A stretch of 14,099 nt of DNA from JBGOTP01 sp041476545 (GTDB lineage Bacteria > Acidobacteriota > Vicinamibacteria > Vicinamibacterales > CAVVIG01): NCBI GenBank assembly GCA_041476545.1, contig JBGOTP010000102.1, positions 1 through 14,099 of the forward strand, read 5' to 3'. Shown here piece by piece: positions 1-6,549 of this stretch. The number at the start of each line of letters is the position of its first letter. The first letter of the stretch is position 1. The notes under the pieces are model-generated. The model saw only the letters and a list, made by a program, of their open reading frames with translations. It ran no database searches and was not told where the DNA came from. A program made the position numbers and the translations under genes.

Positions 1-113
1 CCGACGGCAAGGTCGATCGCACGCGCCCATTGTGCCCATACCCGCAGGTTGCGCGATACAACGGAACCGGCAGCATCGACGCTGCGGCGAACTTCGAGTG
101 CAAGATGCCTTGA
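1..113 (+). CDS. Tannase/feruloyl esterase family protein, C-terminal fragment
   Basis: Reading from base 3, 36 codons are open to a TGA at 111-113. The tail contains RPLCPYPQVARYNGTGSID followed by AANFECKMP. This is the conserved C-terminal end of the tannase/feruloyl esterase family: a Cys-Pro-Tyr-Pro element, then the Gly-Thr-Gly-Ser-Ile-Asp and AANF-x-C elements, with cysteines probably forming a disulfide. Family members are secreted alpha/beta hydrolases that cleave ester bonds of plant phenolics such as gallate or ferulate esters. The catalytic domain lies outside the window, so the substrate cannot be judged. The next gene starts 30 bases downstream on the same strand, which suggests co-transcription. 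The frame is too short to identify by length alone; the call rests on the motif. Confidence 0.8.
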   Translation, partial: DGKVDRTRPLCPYPQVARYNGTGSIDAAANFECKMP

Positions 114-143
114 TCGACCAAGAATATCGTTGCGGAGGCATAT

Positions 144-1247
144 ATGAAGCAGTCGGAGATGGACCGGCGGACCCTACTCAAGACCGTAGGGTTCGCCACG
201 GTGGGCGCCATTGTCGGGTCCTCTCGCGCGGTTCGAGGGGCTCAAGACCCGGTGCTCTCGCCTCGAGGTGTCGACGCGGTGCCGACACGAAGCCAAAGAA
301 AACTCGCGAAGCCCAACGTGTCATGGGAACGCCTTATCCGCACCACCGTTGGTCTTCGGCCATATCGCACGGGTGGCTTTCTCGTCCAGGGGACAAAGTT
401 CGATGCGAAGACCGTGATTCACAACTACGGACATGGCAGCCTCGGTGTGACGCTGTCGTGGGGCACTGGAAACCTTGCGGTGGAAGAGGCGATGAAGACG
501 GGGCAGCTGCGCTACGCGGTGATCGGGTGTGGTGCGGTTGGCCTCGCGACGGCGCGCCTCCTGCAGCAGCGGGGCTACGAGGTCACGATTTACGCCAAGG
601 GCCTGCCGCCCGACACCACGTCCAGTAAGGCGCTGGCGATGTGGGGGCCCGACTTCAATACCTCTGAACAGGTCCTTCGTCCCGCACGGTTCGCACATCG
701 CTACTTTCAGGATCTCGTCGGTGATTACTATGGGGTGCGCTGGGTGGAGAGGTACTCCCGTCCGGGTCTGAGCGGCGATCCGTTCCAGTACGTGGATCTC
801 CAGGAGATCGGTCCAAAGGACCATCCGTTTCCCTTTGCAACATCCGTGTTTCGGTGGATGGGCCTGCTCATTGAGCCGCCGATTTACTTGAATGCGCTCA
901 TGCGGGATTTTCAGCTGGCTGGAGGCCGGATCGTCGTCCGCGACTTTCCGGATCTTCGATCGGTTCTCGCTCTGCCCGAACCCGTCGTCGTGAACTGTAC
1001 CGGTCTCGGAGCACGATCCCTGTTCGGCGACGAGAACGTGTATCCGGGTAAGGGGCAGCTGATGGTCTTCCTGCCACAGCCAGAGGTCGACTACGAACTG
1101 GAGTTCATGGATCTGGTGTCCAGGAAGGACGGCCTTGTCCTCGGCGGCGGAGGCGGTGGAAACAACGTGTGGACACTCGAGCCGAATGAGGAGGCTGGGC
1201 GCCAGAGTATGGCCCGGGCTATGGCGTTCTTTGGCGCAATGAAGTGA
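144..1247 (+). CDS. Tat-exported FAD-dependent oxidoreductase, D-amino-acid-oxidase-like, circularly permuted
   Basis: A 367-residue flavoprotein of the DAO superfamily, expected to oxidise an amine or amino-acid-like substrate outside the cytoplasm. The N-terminus MKQSEMDRRTLLKTVGF has the twin arginine (R8, R9) followed by a hydrophobic stretch to about residue 30, so export folded by Tat is likely. The dinucleotide-binding motif GCGAVG is at 128-133. NCTGLGA (284-290) and PGKGQ (301-305) match D-amino-acid oxidase elements. The DAO C-terminal block VGLRPYR (69-75, with R72 equivalent to the substrate-binding arginine) plus HNYGHG (93-98) and TLSWG (103-107) lies before the Rossmann motif instead of after it. 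The chain ends after WTLEPN and a short helix, where a normal DAO would continue into that block. GGAGG at 134-138 sits five bases before the ATG. M6 is an alternative start. The substrate is unknown. It follows the esterase fragment closely, so they may be co-transcribed. Confidence 0.85.
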   Translation: MKQSEMDRRTLLKTVGFATVGAIVGSSRAVRGAQDPVLSPRGVDAVPTRSQRKLAKPNVSWERLIRTTVGLRPYRTGGFLVQGTKFDAKTVIHNYGHGSLGVTLSWGTGNLAVEEAMKTGQLRYAVIGCGAVGLATARLLQQRGYEVTIYAKGLPPDTTSSKALAMWGPDFNTSEQVLRPARFAHRYFQDLVGDYYGVRWVERYSRPGLSGDPFQYVDLQEIGPKDHPFPFATSVFRWMGLLIEPPIYLNALMRDFQLAGGRIVVRDFPDLRSVLALPEPVVVNCTGLGARSLFGDENVYPGKGQLMVFLPQPEVDYELEFMDLVSRKDGLVLGGGGGGNNVWTLEPNEEAGRQSMARAMAFFGAMK

Positions 1248-1303
1248 CGCCGGTGGTGCTGTCTCAGGCGGGTGAATGTTCACATAGCAAGGAGACACGG
1301 CAG

Positions 1304-2461
1304 ATGCACACGCTCATGAAAAGCACGGTGATCGGCGCAGTGGTACTCGGCGTCTTCGCCGGCGGTTCGATGGCTCAGCAGCCGGTGGCTTCGCCTCCGG
1401 CGGTCGAATGGCGCTTCGATCAGGCCCAGCCTGACTGGAAGGCGACGCCACCGTGGCACCTCGCGGTCGGCGCCGCGACCTTGTCGCGAACCGGTGAAGG
1501 ACTGCGCGTGACCCTTGACGAGCGAACCGACGCTCGGAAGGTTGACCGCAACGGCAGATTGGCCGCCGGGATCCACGTGGACCTGCCGGATTGGAACCGG
1601 GGAGACTGGGCGGAAGTGGTCGTCCGTGCGCGCGCGGACCGCGCGAATGCTGTCATCGGCATAGGTCTCAGATTCAACCTGCGAGAACGCCCCGAAGCCG
1701 CCGCGAATGATCAGTCGCCCTATCAGTTCGCGGGTGAGAACACCTCCGTCGCGCGTGACGACAGCATCCGCACGTACCGCCTTCGGGCCGACTGGTCGTC
1801 GGAGTTCTGGTCGCCGGACCCCAACACGTCCAGCAACGCGCCGAGCGTCGCGCGGCCGTGGCAGGGTCCGTGGCGACAGCTGGCGCTGTGGTTCGTGACC
1901 GACGGGAAACCCGGCAGTATCGAGATTCTCTCCGTGAGCGTCGTGCCGAAGAGCGCCGTGCGACTGCCGAAGGCCGTTGAATGGCGCTTCGACCGGCCGC
2001 AACCCGACTGGAAACCCACGCTGCCGAATCCAACCGCCACTCCGGCCGCGAAGACCGTGGAAGTCGAGCGCAGGAGGGACGCCCTGCGCGTGACGCTGCC
2101 AGAGGGCAGCCGCCAGACCGACAAGATCCTGCAGGGTGGAATCTACGTCGACCTGCCCGGGTGGCGCCGCGAGGAGTGGGCCCGCATCATCGTGCGCGTC
2201 CGCACGACGAGGATGACTACTATGATCATCGGCCTCAATCCGTCGGTAGGCGTTCTCCCCGTGGACGGGCTGCACGCGACCTTCGCGAGGAGCGGTGGGA
2301 CCCTCCCCATGCTGAGCGACGGATTGGCGCACACGTACGAGGTCGGCCCAGATTGGGGAAGCGAGGGAGTTTGGCTGAGGGTTGGGCTCTATTTTACAGC
2401 CAGCGAACCGGGAAGCATCGACATCCTGTCGGTGAGCGTCGTCCCGATCACCGCGCCGTAA
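1304..2461 (+). CDS. Secreted protein with two tandem copies of an unrecognised beta-rich domain
   Basis: 385 residues. The frame stays open back to a GTG at 1244, but the ATG at 1304 is preferred. It has AAGGAGA at 1289-1295, and it begins a clean signal peptide (MHTLMKSTVIGAVVLGVFAG, then GSMA before QQ, cleavage near residue 24). The mature protein is an internal duplication. Repeat 1 starts at V34 (VEWRFDQAQPDW) and repeat 2 at V225 (VEWRFDRPQPDW). Each then has a GI-x-VDLP-x-W-x-R-x-x-W element followed by an alternating strand pattern, and ends with GSI-(E/D)-ILSVSVVP. The pattern resembles a jelly-roll or carbohydrate-binding-like beta sandwich. This is inference from strand alternation and the closing GS-x-DI motif; I recognise no named family and see no catalytic residues. 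It starts 56 bases after the flavoprotein and probably shares its transcript. Its stop lies 13 bases from the stop of the convergent ATPase gene, and no terminator hairpin is evident between them. Confidence 0.8.
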   Translation: MHTLMKSTVIGAVVLGVFAGGSMAQQPVASPPAVEWRFDQAQPDWKATPPWHLAVGAATLSRTGEGLRVTLDERTDARKVDRNGRLAAGIHVDLPDWNRGDWAEVVVRARADRANAVIGIGLRFNLRERPEAAANDQSPYQFAGENTSVARDDSIRTYRLRADWSSEFWSPDPNTSSNAPSVARPWQGPWRQLALWFVTDGKPGSIEILSVSVVPKSAVRLPKAVEWRFDRPQPDWKPTLPNPTATPAAKTVEVERRRDALRVTLPEGSRQTDKILQGGIYVDLPGWRREEWARIIVRVRTTRMTTMIIGLNPSVGVLPVDGLHATFARSGGTLPMLSDGLAHTYEVGPDWGSEGVWLRVGLYFTASEPGSIDILSVSVVPITAP

Positions 2462-2474
2462 GCGGGCGCGTAGC

Positions 2475-3626
2475 TCAGAGCCGTCCTTTGGCCACGTCCT
2501 GAGCGAAGTGCATCGCGGGCAACGCGTCGATGCCGTCCGGCGTCTTGAACGGCCGTTCGCCCATGTGCACCAGAATACGGCGCTTCACGCCGGTAAGGTC
2601 CTTGATCGCTCTCAGCCCCGCCATGTGGGCCGGCGATGGATGCGCCGTGGTCTTGACCTCGATCGCGGTGAACGTCCGGCCTCGTCGCATCAGGAAGTCC
2701 ACTTCCGTTCCGCCCTGGGCCGGCGCCCAGTAGGCCAGTTCGTCGAAAAGACCCGCGTAGGCCTGACGTGCCCGGAGCAACCCGAGCACCCAGCCCTCCA
2801 GCAACGCGCCGCGTTCTTCCGCCACGGGTTCATGGAGCTGGCGCTTCATCGCGCGCACGATGCCGGCGTCGGTCCAGTACAGCTTCGGATGTTTGCGCTC
2901 CTTCACCCTGAGCCTGGCCTCGTACGCCGGCAGCAGCGTGATGAGATACGTGTCCTCGAGAATCTCGAGGTAGCCATGCACCGTCGTCCTGGCCACGCCC
3001 GCGTCGCGCGCGAGGCCCGCGGTGTTGATCACCTGGCCATGAAAGAGTGCGGCGATGGGAAGGAATCGCGCGAAGCCTGGCAGGTTGCGCACGAGCGCCT
3101 CGGCCTGGATTTCTTCGCGCAGATACAACTGCACGTAGGCGTCGAGGCGGTCGGGCTTGTGCGGGGCGCGCCAGATGATGGGCACGCTCCCGTACCGCAG
3201 CACCTCGGCGAGGTCGAAGTCCGCACCCATTTCGTCCGGCTGGAGCGGATGCAGCTCGCGCCGCAGGGCGCGGCCAGCCAGCAGGTTCGTGCCCGACGCC
3301 TTCAGCTTGCGCGCGCTCGATCCCAGCAGGACGAAGCGGAGTCCGATCTCCTCGATGGCGCGGTGCACCTCGTTCAGCAGCGACGGCAGCCGCTGAATCT
3401 CGTCGACGACGACCCAGGATCGGCGTGGATGCCGCCGGAGTTCCTGGCCGAAGAGCCCTGGGGCACGCAGGTACGACTGGAAGACGCCTTCGTCGAGCAG
3501 GTCGATGCGCGGCGCCTTCGGGAACTGCCGCCGCGCCCACGTGCTCTTGCCGACGCCCCGCACGCCGAAGAGAAAGAAGCTCTCGCGGGGCGGCTTCAGG
3601 CCGCGAGGATAGTCAGTATCTACCAT
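2475..3626 (-). CDS. AAA-family ATPase with DUF4143 C-terminal domain
   Basis: 383 residues, normal length for the family. The P-loop GVRGVGKST is at 21-29, Walker B VVVDE at 72-76 and a sensor-like VLLGSSARK at 99-107. The middle contains a winged-helix-like stretch (about 198-225: VINTAGLARDAG then TTVHGYLEIL) typical of DUF4143 proteins. The C-terminus has a PD-(D/E)xK-like core, EVDFLMRRG (308-316) and IEVK (322-325). This family is widespread and mobile, usually a lone gene, and its cellular role is not established. The ATG at 3626 gives the family's usual beginning (YPRGLKPP before the P-loop). No Shine-Dalgarno sequence precedes it. An AATAAT hexamer ends six bases before the ATG, so the transcript may be leaderless. 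The start codon lies inside a perfect palindrome (separate entry). It stands alone between two unrelated plus-strand clusters, consistent with independent acquisition. Confidence 0.88.
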   Translation of the reverse strand: MVDTDYPRGLKPPRESFFLFGVRGVGKSTWARRQFPKAPRIDLLDEGVFQSYLRAPGLFGQELRRHPRRSWVVVDEIQRLPSLLNEVHRAIEEIGLRFVLLGSSARKLKASGTNLLAGRALRRELHPLQPDEMGADFDLAEVLRYGSVPIIWRAPHKPDRLDAYVQLYLREEIQAEALVRNLPGFARFLPIAALFHGQVINTAGLARDAGVARTTVHGYLEILEDTYLITLLPAYEARLRVKERKHPKLYWTDAGIVRAMKRQLHEPVAEERGALLEGWVLGLLRARQAYAGLFDELAYWAPAQGGTEVDFLMRRGRTFTAIEVKTTAHPSPAHMAGLRAIKDLTGVKRRILVHMGERPFKTPDGIDALPAMHFAQDVAKGRL

Positions 3627-3662
3627 GCCGTCATTATTACAGGAAATATGACGGCATGGTAG
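3620..3662. repeat. Perfect 15-bp inverted repeat spanning the DUF4143 ATPase start
   Basis: The arm CTACCATGCCGTCAT (3620-3634) is exactly reverse-complemented at 3648-3662, with a 13-base AT-rich centre. The CAT at 3624-3626 is the complement of the ATPase start codon, and the second arm lies upstream of the gene. The element therefore covers the probable -10 region and the first codons. It could be an autoregulatory operator, a translation-blocking hairpin in the mRNA, or the end of a mobile repeat that travels with the gene. The symmetry is read directly; the role is inferred. Confidence 0.85.
3633..3641 (-). promoter_or_regulatory. Candidate extended -10 element for the DUF4143 ATPase
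   Basis: On the minus strand the sequence reads TGTAATAAT, then GACGGC, then the ATG. AATAAT (3638-3633) matches TATAAT at five of six bases and has a TG one base upstream, as in extended -10 promoters. No convincing -35 is present 16-18 bases upstream. A start site about seven bases after the hexamer would coincide with the start codon, giving a leaderless mRNA. The assignment is by pattern only. Confidence 0.4.
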
Positions 3663-3707
3663 CCATCCGTGCCGGGCGCAGTTCCCCGTGGACTGTACAA
3701 GGTCTCC

Positions 3708-3736
3708 TTGCGGGAGTGGTCGGGTTCCCCTATAGC
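3708..3736 (+). promoter_or_regulatory. Candidate sigma70-type promoter upstream of the kinase gene
   Basis: TTGCGG (3708-3713) and TATAGC (3731-3736) are separated by 17 bases, matching the consensus hexamers at three and four of six positions. It points toward the histidine kinase and would give a leader of about 90 bases containing the TGAC direct repeat. It competes with the nearer TAGACT hexamer at 3821 as the true promoter. Weak match in GC-rich DNA. Confidence 0.25.
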
Positions 3737-3783
3737 GCGAAGCGTCGTCATGGAGCGCTGGCTGCTGACGTCACGGCGGCCCC

Positions 3784-3799
3784 TGACACTCCCGTGACA
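3784..3799 (+). promoter_or_regulatory. Direct-repeat operator candidate (TGAC box 1)
   Basis: TGACACTCCCGTGACA holds two TGACA units 11 bases apart, with TCCC between them. The same arrangement recurs at 6550-6565 upstream of the TPR-PD40 gene. OmpR/PhoB-family regulators bind tandem half-sites with this period, and such a regulator is encoded by the second gene of the operon that starts 34 bases downstream. Autoregulation is the natural inference. The pattern is seen directly; binding is untested. Confidence 0.5.
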
Positions 3800-3820
3800 T
3801 AGCTGGCGCTCCCGCTGGCG

Positions 3821-3826
3821 TAGACT
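3821..3826 (+). promoter_or_regulatory. Candidate -10 hexamer immediately before the histidine kinase
   Basis: TAGACT fits the TANNNT pattern and matches TATAAT at four of six bases. It is followed by six bases (CACGGC) and the GTG start. This is the spacing of leaderless promoters, and it fits the absence of a Shine-Dalgarno sequence before this gene. The GTGACA at 3794 is 21 bases upstream, too far for a standard -35, but it forms part of the regulator-box candidate. Confidence 0.3.
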
Positions 3827-3832
3827 CACGGC

Positions 3833-5758
3833 GTGGACGCTCCCATCCGGCCACGCCTTCCGCGGCGCCAGGCCTTCCTGTTCCTGATCGCGATCCTGGT
3901 CCCCTGCCTGGTGCTGCTGGCGTTGGGCCTGCGGCTGATGGCGCAGGAGCGTCAACTCGAAGACAGGCGCCGCACCGAAGAACGGCAGCTCCTCGTCGTG
4001 CAAGTGCGCCAGGAACTGCTGTCGCTGCTCGAAAAGCTCAAACTGCAGGAAGTCACCAGCGCGATGGCGTCCGGCGGCCGAGACGACCTGGGGCGAGGGC
4101 GGCCGGCCGCGGTCGCGTTCGTGGGTGCGTTGGTCGATGGCCGGCTACGTCTGCCGTGGGAAGACAATCCCCTGGCAGAGAAGTTCCGCGAGGCGCTCAA
4201 CGAGCCGAGCTTTGCGAACGAGATCCGCCAGGCGGAAGCAGAAGAGTTGGTGGCGCATCACTACGAAAGCGCGGTCCGCAGTTACCAGACGGCTATCGTC
4301 GCCGCCCGGCAACCAGCCCAGCAGACCTACGCTCGGCTCCTGTGCGCGCGCTCTCTTGCAAAACTGGGCCGCCCGAACGAGAGCCAGGCCGAGTACGCAG
4401 CGGTGCTGGCATCGCCAGCGGATCTGGTGGACGAGTATGGAATCCCCCTGGCGCTGTATGCGGCGCCGCCGTTGCTCGACGCCGGTCTGCAGCATCAGGA
4501 GATGCTCGATCGGATTCGCGGTGCGGTGAATGGCGAACGCTGGCTGTCGCCAGCGGCTTTGTACCTGGCGCGCGATCTGGTACGAAGACTCGACGCTCCG
4601 GATGTGGACGCCCGCCTCGCCGGTCTGCTTCACGATAGCGAGCAGGCCGAGGCGCTGCAGCGTGAGTCGGCGCGGCTCCTCACGATCGCCGACAGTCGCG
4701 AGCCTGTCTGGATCGCGCATGGCGACCCGGCGTGGCTCGTGAGTGCGACGCCCTCGACGGGACAGATCGACCGGCTCGTGGTCGTCGTGCGCGCCAGCGA
4801 CGTCCTGGCCGGCCTGAGTTCCGCGGCGCGACCGCTTCGCCTGGCCTCCGCAACAGAGACAGCCGGCGAAGCATTGGGCGAGAGTTTTCCGGGCCTGCGA
4901 CTGGTGCTGCCGGTGCAGGAAGCCCGGAGCGGTGGCTCGCGGCAGACCTTCCTCGTATTCGGGCTGCTCCTGGCGCTTGGTTTTACTCTCCTCGCGGGAT
5001 ACCTGCTGTGGAGGGACGTGCAGCGGGATCTCCGGCTCGCCGAGCTGCGCTCGCAGTTTGTCTCCAGCGTCACGCATGAACTCAAGACGCCGCTGACTGC
5101 GATTCGCATGTTCACCGAGACGCTGCGGCTCGACGAGGACGTTGATCAGCAGACACGGTCGGAGTACCTCGATACGATCCTTCACGAGAGCGAACGGCTC
5201 AGCCGACTCGTGGACAACGTGCTCGATTTTGGAAAGATCGAGCGCGGAAAGAAGATCTACCGGTTCGAACCCGTGCGGCTTGAAGACGTGGTGGAAGGTG
5301 CCGCGCGGGCCATCCAGTATCCGCTCGAGCAGGCGGGCTTTGCGCTGGACGTCGCCATCGATCGCGATCTGCCGCCAGTGACCGCCGATGCCGATGCGCT
5401 GCAGCAGGCGATCCTGAATCTTCTGACGAACGCCATGAAGTATTCCGGCGATTCTCATCGGATCCGCTTGGGCCTGGATCGAAAGAATGGCGATGCGCGG
5501 ATCCAGGTGGTGGACCAGGGCGTCGGTCTCGCGCCAGCCGATCAAGCGCGCGTGCTCGAGAGGTTCTACCGCGCGCCCACCGTCGAGAATCAGCACGTCC
5601 CTGGAGCGGGGCTTGGCTTGACGCTCGTGGCCCACATCGTCTCGGCGCACGGTGGAGCCGTCGAGATCGACAGCGCCCCGGGGGCAGGCAGCACGTTTAC
5701 GATCCGTCTGCCGCTCCCAGATAGCGAAACAGCGGCGCAAGCGGGGAGTCGCCAGTGA
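3833..5758 (+). CDS. Membrane sensor histidine kinase with TPR-like extracytoplasmic region
   Basis: 641 residues from a GTG start. A later start would remove the first membrane segment (about 14-36), so GTG at 3833 is preferred although no Shine-Dalgarno sequence precedes it. The region between the membrane segments (about 37-370) should face the periplasm. It begins with a likely coiled coil (QERQLEDRRRTEERQLL) and includes a TPR-like stretch (about 137-195, ending LAKLGRPNESQAEYAAVL). The second membrane segment is about 373-393. The kinase core follows: HisKA with the phospho-accepting H415 in VTHELKTPLTAIR, the N box at about 523-537 (LQQAILNLLTNAMKY), a DQGVGLAP box, an F box (ERFYR) and PGAGLGLTL as the G2 box. 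All catalytic boxes look intact. It overlaps the response regulator by four bases, so the two are a cognate pair. The signal is unknown; the TPR-like part suggests a protein partner rather than a small ligand. Confidence 0.93.
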   Translation: MDAPIRPRLPRRQAFLFLIAILVPCLVLLALGLRLMAQERQLEDRRRTEERQLLVVQVRQELLSLLEKLKLQEVTSAMASGGRDDLGRGRPAAVAFVGALVDGRLRLPWEDNPLAEKFREALNEPSFANEIRQAEAEELVAHHYESAVRSYQTAIVAARQPAQQTYARLLCARSLAKLGRPNESQAEYAAVLASPADLVDEYGIPLALYAAPPLLDAGLQHQEMLDRIRGAVNGERWLSPAALYLARDLVRRLDAPDVDARLAGLLHDSEQAEALQRESARLLTIADSREPVWIAHGDPAWLVSATPSTGQIDRLVVVVRASDVLAGLSSAARPLRLASATETAGEALGESFPGLRLVLPVQEARSGGSRQTFLVFGLLLALGFTLLAGYLLWRDVQRDLRLAELRSQFVSSVTHELKTPLTAIRMFTETLRLDEDVDQQTRSEYLDTILHESERLSRLVDNVLDFGKIERGKKIYRFEPVRLEDVVEGAARAIQYPLEQAGFALDVAIDRDLPPVTADADALQQAILNLLTNAMKYSGDSHRIRLGLDRKNGDARIQVVDQGVGLAPADQARVLERFYRAPTVENQHVPGAGLGLTLVAHIVSAHGGAVEIDSAPGAGSTFTIRLPLPDSETAAQAGSRQ

Positions 5759-6447
5759 GCCGCATCCTGGTGGTCGAGGACGAACCGGCCATCCTGCGGG
5801 GTCTTGCCGACAATCTGAAGCGCGAGCTCCACGACGTGTTGACGGCCGCCGATGGCGAGTCGGGATATCAACTGATCAAAGAGAAGAAGCCGGATCTGGT
5901 GATTCTGGACCTGATGCTGCCCAAGCTGAGTGGATACGAGGTCTGCCGGCAGATGCGCGCGGAAGGCATTGCGACGCCAATCCTGATGCTCACGGCCAGG
6001 GGCGAGGAAACCGATCGCGTGGTGGGCCTCGACCTCGGCGCCGACGACTACGTCACCAAACCCTTTTCCGTGCGTGAGCTGCTGGCGCGAGTCCGCGCGC
6101 TGCTTCGGCGCGGTCAGCCGCCAAGCGCGACGCTCGATCAGTTGACCGTCGACGACGTGACGGTGGACTTTCGCAGCTATGAAGCGCGGAAGACCGGATC
6201 GCCGCGGGACACGCCGCTGGAGATGACGCGCCGAGAGTTTCAGATGTTGCGGGCGCTGGCCTCGCGTCCGGGCGAAGTCGTGACGCGCGAGGAACTGCTC
6301 AATCAGGTGTGGGGGGGCGACGTCTATCCCACCACGCGCACCGTGGACAATCACATCGCGGGGCTACGCGCCAAACTGGAGCGCGACCCCGCCGAGCCCC
6401 GGCACCTGCTCACCGTTCGCGGCGTCGGTTACAAGTGGGTTCCTTGA
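5755..6447 (+). CDS. OmpR/PhoB-family response regulator
   Basis: 230 residues, standard family length. The receiver domain (1-118) has acidic residues E8 and D9, phospho-acceptor D52 in VILDLMLPK, T80, and K102 in the TKPF motif. The DNA-binding winged helix spans about 127-230, with LEMTRREFQMLRALASRPGEV as the first helices, TRTVDNHIAGLRAKL as the recognition-helix region and VRGVGYKW as the C-terminal wing. The GTG start overlaps the kinase stop (GTGA), and GGGGAG at 5743-5748 lies six bases upstream, so translation is coupled to the kinase. Members bind direct repeats with an 11-bp period. Two such boxes of matching sequence lie upstream of this operon and upstream of the next gene, which makes both likely targets. 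No aberrant residues were seen. Confidence 0.96.
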   Translation: MSRILVVEDEPAILRGLADNLKRELHDVLTAADGESGYQLIKEKKPDLVILDLMLPKLSGYEVCRQMRAEGIATPILMLTARGEETDRVVGLDLGADDYVTKPFSVRELLARVRALLRRGQPPSATLDQLTVDDVTVDFRSYEARKTGSPRDTPLEMTRREFQMLRALASRPGEVVTREELLNQVWGGDVYPTTRTVDNHIAGLRAKLERDPAEPRHLLTVRGVGYKWVP

Positions 6448-6477
6448 TCGCGGCACTCAATCGAATTGGCGTAGCCG

Positions 6478-6540
6478 TCAGCTGTCGGCTCTCAGGTGTC
6501 AGCGGATTTGTGTTTCTGAAAGCCGAGAGCTGATAGCTGA
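6478..6540. repeat. Inverted array of CTGANAG heptanucleotide repeats; hairpin
   Basis: Starting 31 bases after the regulator stop codon, a 25-base arm (6478-6502) pairs with 6516-6540 at 20 of 25 positions, 22 counting G-U pairs, around a 13-base loop. Each arm is itself built of 7-base units: TCAGCTG, TCGGCTC, TCAGGTG on the left and CTGAAAG, CCGAGAG, CTGATAG on the right. There is no T-run after it, so it is not a textbook intrinsic terminator, though it could still stop or protect the kinase-regulator mRNA. It may be a small non-autonomous repeat. Related AGCTGA units recur at 6642-6658. Confidence 0.65.
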
Positions 6541-6549
6541 AAGCTTCTA

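Noticed and set aside
1244..1303. GTG at 1244 overlapping the flavoprotein stop as start of the duplicated-domain protein
   Set aside because: It would place 20 polar residues ahead of the signal peptide; the ATG at 1304 has AAGGAGA at good spacing.
321..2332. Antisense frames of 325 and 350 codons opposite the flavoprotein and the duplicated-domain protein
   Set aside because: No recognisable domains and no ribosome binding sites; the plus-strand frames have signal peptides and family motifs.
2508..3662. Plus-strand frame of 384 codons opposite the DUF4143 ATPase
   Set aside because: The minus-strand product has an intact P-loop, Walker B and DUF4143 features; the plus-strand frame is histidine- and arginine-rich without motifs.
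4145..5740. Long antisense open frame (531 codons) opposite the histidine kinase
   Set aside because: It lies fully opposite a kinase with all catalytic boxes intact, shows no domain of its own, and is the expected antisense shadow of GC-rich coding DNA.
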